Shown here piece after piece: positions 39,124 through 43,389 of a DNA stretch of 43,389 nt. Origin of the DNA: Pseudonocardia ammonioxydans. GTDB lineage: Bacteria > Actinomycetota > Actinomycetes > Mycobacteriales > Pseudonocardiaceae. The stretch's first letter is position 1; each line of letters begins with the position of its first letter. The stretch covers positions 1-43,389 of the forward strand of contig NZ_FOUY01000047.1 in the NCBI RefSeq assembly GCF_900115005.1, written 5' to 3'. The position numbers were made by a program, and so were the translations under genes. The notes under the pieces were generated by a model. It ran no database searches. It was not told the origin of the DNA and saw only the letters and a list, made by a program, of their open reading frames with translations.

Positions 39124-41580
39124 TTATCGGAGACCAAGTTGCGAGGAGCAGGACGGCCAGGCATTCCAGCCCTGTTCGGCCTGGACCTTCTCGGCGACGG
39201 CGATCTGCTCTTCCTTGCTCGCCTCGTGTGCCTGACCTTCACCACCGAAGGCCTGCCAGGTGGAGGATGAGAACTGCAGGCCGCCGGAGTAGCCGTTACC
39301 GGTGTTAGTCGACCAGTCACCGCTGGCTTCGCACTCGGCGAGCTTATCCCAGGTCGAGGTGTCGGTTCCGCCGGTCTCGCCGCCCGTGGCGGCCGGGGTC
39401 GCCTGCGCCCCCTCGGGGTCGCGGGGCTGCTCGCCTCCACCGTCGTCGGCCGGCTCCTCCGGTGCCGGATCGTCCTCGGGCGGGGTGCCCGATTCCTGCT
39501 CGTCCTCGCCCCCAGCGGCCTCCTCGTCGGGCTTGTCGCCCGCGCCGTCGTCCGCACCGCCCGGCGACTCACCACCGGTGGAGTCCTGGTCACCGGTCTC
39601 ACCGCTGTCGTCCTGCGGGTCGTCCTCGCGGCTGCTGTCGGAGCTGCTGCCCGGACCGGACCGGTCGTCGCCCTCGGAGCCCTGGCCGGCCTCCGACCCC
39701 TCGTCGTCGCTGGAGCGTTCGGTCGACTCCTCCGAAGACGAGCCCGATTCGGAGCCGGTGCTGTCGGGGGAGGAGCCCGAGTCCGCCTGCTCGTCGTCGA
39801 GGTCGATCGCTTCGAGCTTCTCCAGCACGCTCTCGGCGGTCGGGTCGATATCGGCCGCTGCCTCGGCCTTCTCGGTGAGCTCCTCGACGGCGGGCTTCAA
39901 CCCCTGGCCGTCCGAGGAACCACCCGGCGACGAGCCCGAGCCGGAGTCGCGGCTGATGGAGGTACTGGTATCGGACCGGTCGGTCCCCGAGCCCGACGAG
40001 TCGGCGGAGTCGCTGTTTCCCGAGCTGTCCGAGTCGCTGCTGGTGGAATCACGGCTGCTCGAGTCCCCGCCACCGGAACCGGTCGACCCGGACCCGGTGT
40101 CGGAACTGCTGGTCTGCGACGAGGTCGAAGAGCTGCCCGCCCCGGCGTCGCCGAGGTTCTTGAGCTCGTCGAGCTTGTCCAGATCGGCAGGCTCGGCGCC
40201 AAGCTCCTCGAGCTGGTCGCGGTCGACCACCTGCAGCACCGAGTCCCGCACGCTGCCGGCCTCGGCGTCCGTGCTGGCCCCGAGGGTCTGCATGAGCTCG
40301 CCGACCAGCTCGATCGCGGCCTGGGCCTTCTGCAGGTCCTCCGGTGAGCCACTATCGCCCGACGAGTCCGACGAACCCGAGGACGTCGAGCCGGACCCGC
40401 TGTCCGACCCCGAGTCGCTGCTGTCCGCGTCGCGGTCCGCGGAGCCGGAACCAACCGAGCCCGACCCGGCGGAGCCGGAATCGTCCTCGTCCTCGTCGCC
40501 TGCGGCGGTGTCGTCGGCCGAGGAGCTGGCATCGGAATCGCGGGAGGAGTCCTCACCCTCGTCGCCCGCGCCGATCGCCTCCGCCGCCGACCCGGAACCG
40601 CCGCTGTCGCGGCTCGAATCGTCGGCCGAGTCCGCACCGCCAGACCTGCTCGAATCCTCACTGCCGGAGCTGCCCGGATCCGCGCCGTCGGCGCCGCCGG
40701 AGCTCTCCTGGCCGCCGGAGCCCTCGTCGGATTCCGAGTCCTCACCGGAGGGCGCGCCGCCGGAGGACTCGGACTCCCCGCCGTCCTCCGGACCCTCCTC
40801 AGCCGGAGCTGCCGGGGCCGCCGGAGCTGCCGGAGCGGCGGGGGCGGGTGCGTTCACCGCGGCCGGCGCGGCGGTGGCTTCGGCCTGGTCGGTGCAGGTG
40901 GTCTCCGGCAACGGCGGTTCGGCCTGACGGTTCGGGTTCACCGCAGCGGGCCCCTTCCCGGAGCCCGAACTGCTCACCGCAGGAGGCGGCGCGACCGCCT
41001 CCTGCGCGGCCTCGCCGGCGGACTCGACCGCACCGAGCGCGTTGTCGGCAGCACCACCGAGGGACTGACCGATGCCTTCCAACGTGCCGCCCTCGTCACC
41101 GGACGGGGGCGGTTGCTTGGGCAGCAGGTCGGCCGGGGTCGGCCCGAGCCCCTCCTTGGCAAGCACCACCGCGATCTGGTGCAGCTGCGGATCGGTGGTG
41201 CCGTTGAGCTGGTCGGAGACATCAACGGCCTTCTGCCGCCACCCGGGCGGCTGCGTCGCCGGGGTGAACCCCAGCCCGGCCAACTCGCGGGCCAGGGCCT
41301 GTTTGCGCGGGTCGCCGCTCACGGCCAGGTCGGTCATCAGCGCCCGAGTCTGAGTACGGGTATCGCGGGCGGCCGCGAGCTGGCGCACCGTCTTCCCGGC
41401 GTTGCAGCCATCGGCGGTCAGGCCGACCTCGGCCGACAACGGGCCGGCCACGAACGCCATGCCCAGCAGCGCGGTCGCGGTGAGGATGGCGATCGGGGTC
41501 CGCCGCGGCCGCGGCGCGGTGGTCTGGGCGGGATCGGTCTGGAGTGGGATCACTCCGTAGCGGTTGCGAGAAATACGCAT
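39124..41580 (-). CDS. Rpf-type transglycosylase with long Ser/Asp stalk
   Basis: An 818-residue exported protein, ATG 41580 behind CGGAG. N-terminal membrane/signal segment at about 28-48 (PIAILTATALLGMAFVAGPL). Helical region to about 180 (LMTDLAVSGDPRKQALAREL). From about 185 to 730 there is an enormous acidic low-complexity stalk rich in Ser, Asp, Gly and Glu, with one helical island (LQKAQAAIELVGELMQTLGA). C-terminal Rpf domain: STWDKLAECEASGDWSTNTG with the catalytic Glu in AECEASG, then GYSGGLQFSSSTWQAFGGEG. Rpf enzymes cleave peptidoglycan glycan chains. The stalk would place the enzyme far from the membrane, or across the donor's wall. Confidence 0.85.
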   Translation of the reverse strand: MRISRNRYGVIPLQTDPAQTTAPRPRRTPIAILTATALLGMAFVAGPLSAEVGLTADGCNAGKTVRQLAAARDTRTQTRALMTDLAVSGDPRKQALARELAGLGFTPATQPPGWRQKAVDVSDQLNGTTDPQLHQIAVVLAKEGLGPTPADLLPKQPPPSGDEGGTLEGIGQSLGGAADNALGAVESAGEAAQEAVAPPPAVSSSGSGKGPAAVNPNRQAEPPLPETTCTDQAEATAAPAAVNAPAPAAPAAPAAPAAPAEEGPEDGGESESSGGAPSGEDSESDEGSGGQESSGGADGADPGSSGSEDSSRSGGADSADDSSRDSGGSGSAAEAIGAGDEGEDSSRDSDASSSADDTAAGDEDEDDSGSAGSGSVGSGSADRDADSSDSGSDSGSGSTSSGSSDSSGDSGSPEDLQKAQAAIELVGELMQTLGASTDAEAGSVRDSVLQVVDRDQLEELGAEPADLDKLDELKNLGDAGAGSSSTSSQTSSSDTGSGSTGSGGGDSSSRDSTSSDSDSSGNSDSADSSGSGTDRSDTSTSISRDSGSGSSPGGSSDGQGLKPAVEELTEKAEAAADIDPTAESVLEKLEAIDLDDEQADSGSSPDSTGSESGSSSEESTERSSDDEGSEAGQGSEGDDRSGPGSSSDSSREDDPQDDSGETGDQDSTGGESPGGADDGAGDKPDEEAAGGEDEQESGTPPEDDPAPEEPADDGGGEQPRDPEGAQATPAATGGETGGTDTSTWDKLAECEASGDWSTNTGNGYSGGLQFSSSTWQAFGGEGQAHEASKEEQIAVAEKVQAEQGWNAWPSCSSQLGLR

Positions 41581-41668
41581 CTCACGGACTCCGTGATGTG
41601 ATCGGGGGTGCTCACCGGAAATCGGGCTCGGATACGCGCCGAGCGCGTCAACGAGGTGCGGCCATCGA

Positions 41669-42754
41669 TCAGCCCTTGCTGTTCTGTTCTTCGGTCAGCG
41701 ATGTGCTCGAGTCGGAATCGGTGGATCCCTCGCTGCCTTCGGAGTCGGTCGAGGAACCCTCGCCCTCGTCCACAGACCACTGCTTGACCCAGTCCACGTG
41801 CATCTCCCCGGGGTCGCTGTCGCCCTTGGGGAACCAGTCGAGCTGGATGCACAGGTGCATCGGGCCGGGCGGCAGGATCGAGGTGTCGGTGGTCTTCCAC
41901 CACTGCTCACCGTCGAGGAACGTGGTGACACCGTCCGGGGTCCACTCGACCGCCCAGTTGTGCCACTGGGTGGCGTCGACCTCGACCTTCCCCTGGACCT
42001 GGGAGTTGTCGGCGCCGTAGTGCAGGAAGATGTTCACCTCGTCGCGGTCATGACTCATGATTTCCATGAAGTCGATCTCGCCGCCGACCGGGAAGTCCTC
42101 GGCCGTGGGCCACAACAGCAGCAGCGCGTTGTAGGACTCAGACCCCTTCGGGGCCTTCACCCGGCCCTCCCAGCGGCCGTACTTCTGAGAGTTGCCCGAC
42201 CAGGCCATGCCCCCGGTCGTGCCGTCGCCGGTGCCCTCGATGGTGAGGATCCCGTCCGAGACCGACGCCGCATCCGGGCTGCGGATCCCGTTGCCGGCGT
42301 GGCCGGGGCCGTCGTAGAAGTTCCAGCCGCCGTCGAGGTCCTCGAAGTCGTCGACCACGTCGGGCTCGCCCCAGTCGAAGGCCTCGGCCGCGGTCGCGCC
42401 CTGCTCCCCGGACCCCGAGCTGCTGCCCGAGCCCCCACCGGATCCGCTGCCCGAGCCGCTACCGGACCCCGAGCCGGATCCGGAGCTGTCCCCGTCCTGG
42501 TCGTCGTCCCCGCTGCCCCCGGAACCGGTCTCGGTGCAGGACTCCGGGACGAAGTCCGCCTTGTCGGCGCCCTCGCTGACCAGCGCTTCGCGGATGCGCT
42601 TGGCGCGCTTGGAGTTGTCGCCCTCCAGCTCGGCGAGCACGTGCGAGGCGGTGATCCGCCACTCGCAGTCCACCCCGTCGTCCGGGGCGGCCAGGACGCT
42701 CCCGGTCAACGAGGTGGTCAGCGCGAGCGCCACACCGACCAGCTTCTGCCTCAC
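41669..42754 (-). CDS. Secreted glycoside hydrolase family 16 enzyme
   Basis: A 361-residue exported protein. GTG 42754 overlaps the stop of the MinD-like gene (GTGA). Signal peptide at about 1-20 (VGVALALTTSLTGSVLAAPD). Then a small helical domain, a Gly/Ser linker (long SGSG run), the GH16 domain (FEDLDGGWNFYDGPGH; WEGRVKAPKGSESYNALLLL), and the catalytic motif GGEIDFMEIM with both Glu and Asp (E-I-D-F-M-E). It ends in an acidic Ser-rich tail. GH16 enzymes hydrolyse beta-1,3/1,4-glucans and related polymers; the substrate here is unknown. Likely removes a surface polysaccharide at the contact site. Confidence 0.85.
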   Translation of the reverse strand: MRQKLVGVALALTTSLTGSVLAAPDDGVDCEWRITASHVLAELEGDNSKRAKRIREALVSEGADKADFVPESCTETGSGGSGDDDQDGDSSGSGSGSGSGSGSGSGGGSGSSSGSGEQGATAAEAFDWGEPDVVDDFEDLDGGWNFYDGPGHAGNGIRSPDAASVSDGILTIEGTGDGTTGGMAWSGNSQKYGRWEGRVKAPKGSESYNALLLLWPTAEDFPVGGEIDFMEIMSHDRDEVNIFLHYGADNSQVQGKVEVDATQWHNWAVEWTPDGVTTFLDGEQWWKTTDTSILPPGPMHLCIQLDWFPKGDSDPGEMHVDWVKQWSVDEGEGSSTDSEGSEGSTDSDSSTSLTEEQNSKG

Positions 42755-43389
42755 TCTCGACTCGCCTCGGGACGGAACCCGTGCGTGGCCAACCCCCCGT
42801 GGCGGGGGTGGTTGAAGTTGTCGGCGACGGTGGCGGCCAGTTCGAGGACGGCGTCGCGGGTCCCGGGGCCAAGCGCATCGAAGTCGATCTGGCTGCCGGC
42901 CTGCAGGTGCGGGTCCGGCGGGAGCTCGACCACGGCACGGCACCGGGCGTCGAAGTAGCCACGGATGACCGACTCGTCGATCTGGGCCGACTGCCGGTCA
43001 CGCGAGAGCACCACGATCACATGCTCGAGCAGCGCCTCGTGGCCGTGTGTGGCCAGCCAGTGCATCGTCTTGCGTGCCCGCGAGGCGCCGTCATGAGTCG
43101 GGGCGCCGACGATCACCAGCGAGTCGGCGTGGGTGAGCGTGGCCTGCAGCGCCGAGTGCATCAGCCCGGTGCCGGAGTCGGTGATGATCACCTCGAAGTA
43201 CTTCGACAGTAGCTTGAGCACCGATTCGTAGTCTTCGGCCGAGAAGGCTTCCGACAATTCGGGGTCCTGCTCACTGGTCAGGACCTGGAGCCGGCGGGTG
43301 AGGTGGGTGAAGCGGGCCAGATCGGTCGAGGACCGGATGTTGGAGATGTTGTCGAGCAGGTCACGGACGGTGCTCTGCGCGGCGAGCTT
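42751..43389 (-). CDS. MinD/ParA-like ATPase, cut by the window edge
   Basis: The reverse-strand frame is open from the right window edge to the TGA at 42751, giving the last 212 residues; the P-loop lies outside. Visible MinD/ParA-type features are FEVIITDSGTGLMHSAL (switch II-like strand with Asp), then SLVIVGAPTHDGASRARKTM, VIVVLSRDRQSAQ and the C-terminal helix TRDAVLELAATVADNF. First of the GH16-Rpf-protease operon, coupled by GTGA. It may place the envelope enzymes or channel, and could cooperate with the short ParA-like protein at 36998. Confidence 0.75.
   Translation of the reverse strand, partial: KLAAQSTVRDLLDNISNIRSSTDLARFTHLTRRLQVLTSEQDPELSEAFSAEDYESVLKLLSKYFEVIITDSGTGLMHSALQATLTHADSLVIVGAPTHDGASRARKTMHWLATHGHEALLEHVIVVLSRDRQSAQIDESVIRGYFDARCRAVVELPPDPHLQAGSQIDFDALGPGTRDAVLELAATVADNFNHPRHGGLATHGFRPEASRE

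Noticed and set aside
39302..40927. Forward Ser/Pro/Glu-rich frame of 541 codons
   Set aside because: It mirrors the Ser/Asp/Gly repeat of the Rpf-like protein on the other strand; no start signal or domain.
39390..41020. Possible CRISPR or tandem DNA array
   Set aside because: Repetition is at protein level with irregular units and no spacers; no CRISPR array seen anywhere in the window.
1..43389. tRNA, rRNA or attachment site
   Set aside because: No cloverleaf or rRNA-like stretch recognised by eye, and no integrase gene; a covariance-model scan would settle it.

Overview
High-GC DNA whose synonymous positions are almost all G or C, with many GTG starts and a Lsr2, an Rv3235-like protein, a SCO6880-type protein and DUF4913. 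These families point to an actinobacterium, most plausibly of the Pseudonocardia group, though nothing here fixes the genus. There are no rRNA, tRNA or housekeeping genes. The content (relaxase, coupling protein, VirB4-type and VirB6-type secretion genes, primase-polymerase, toxin-antitoxin, anti-restriction genes) is that of a conjugative plasmid or integrative conjugative element. No integrase, att site or replication initiator of a known class was recognised, so plasmid versus integrated element stays open.

Left accessory region (1-12.5 kb): mostly small genes of unknown function, a 605-residue cytosine-5 DNA methyltransferase, an Rv3235-like protein, a primase-polymerase gene broken by a one-base frameshift, and two related proteins built from repeated DNA-binding-like modules (3700 and 11489). 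Five genes here share a 15-nt upstream element, consensus CGCTGTAAA-a-TcTAA, that looks like a common promoter/operator. Three reading frames in this region are clearly or probably interrupted by indels. Long hairpins and a 47-nt dispersed repeat fill the gaps.

Mobilisation region (12.5-17.4 kb): a candidate oriT (13101-13178), MobC, a MOBP-like relaxase and a 685-residue partner, all overlapping by 4 nt. It is followed by a membrane-anchored pentapeptide-like protein, a VapBC toxin-antitoxin pair, a previously easy-to-miss 31-residue membrane peptide, and a short reverse-strand group (lytic transglycosylase-NlpC/P60 hydrolase, Lsr2, small genes).

Transfer operon (37.5 kb down to 22.5 kb, reverse strand): ParA-like protein, pilin-like protein, VirB6-like channel, SCO6880-type protein, VirB4-like ATPase, TraG/VirD4 coupling protein, DUF4913, a 97-residue protein and a ~2,240-residue adenine-methylase/SNF2-helicase resembling phage P1 DarB. 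A VirB8-like membrane protein is transcribed divergently. A second reverse-strand operon (43.4-38.2 kb, running off the right edge) encodes a MinD/ParA-like ATPase, a family-16 glycoside hydrolase, an Rpf-type transglycosylase with a very long Ser/Asp/Gly stalk, and a trypsin-like protease: a cell-envelope-opening set.

A palindromic promoter-like element (GTATC-N17/18-GATAC) occurs three times: between the mob operon and its divergent neighbour, in front of the NlpC/P60 gene, and between the transfer operon and the VirB8-like gene. It probably ties DNA processing, wall opening and channel assembly to one regulator.
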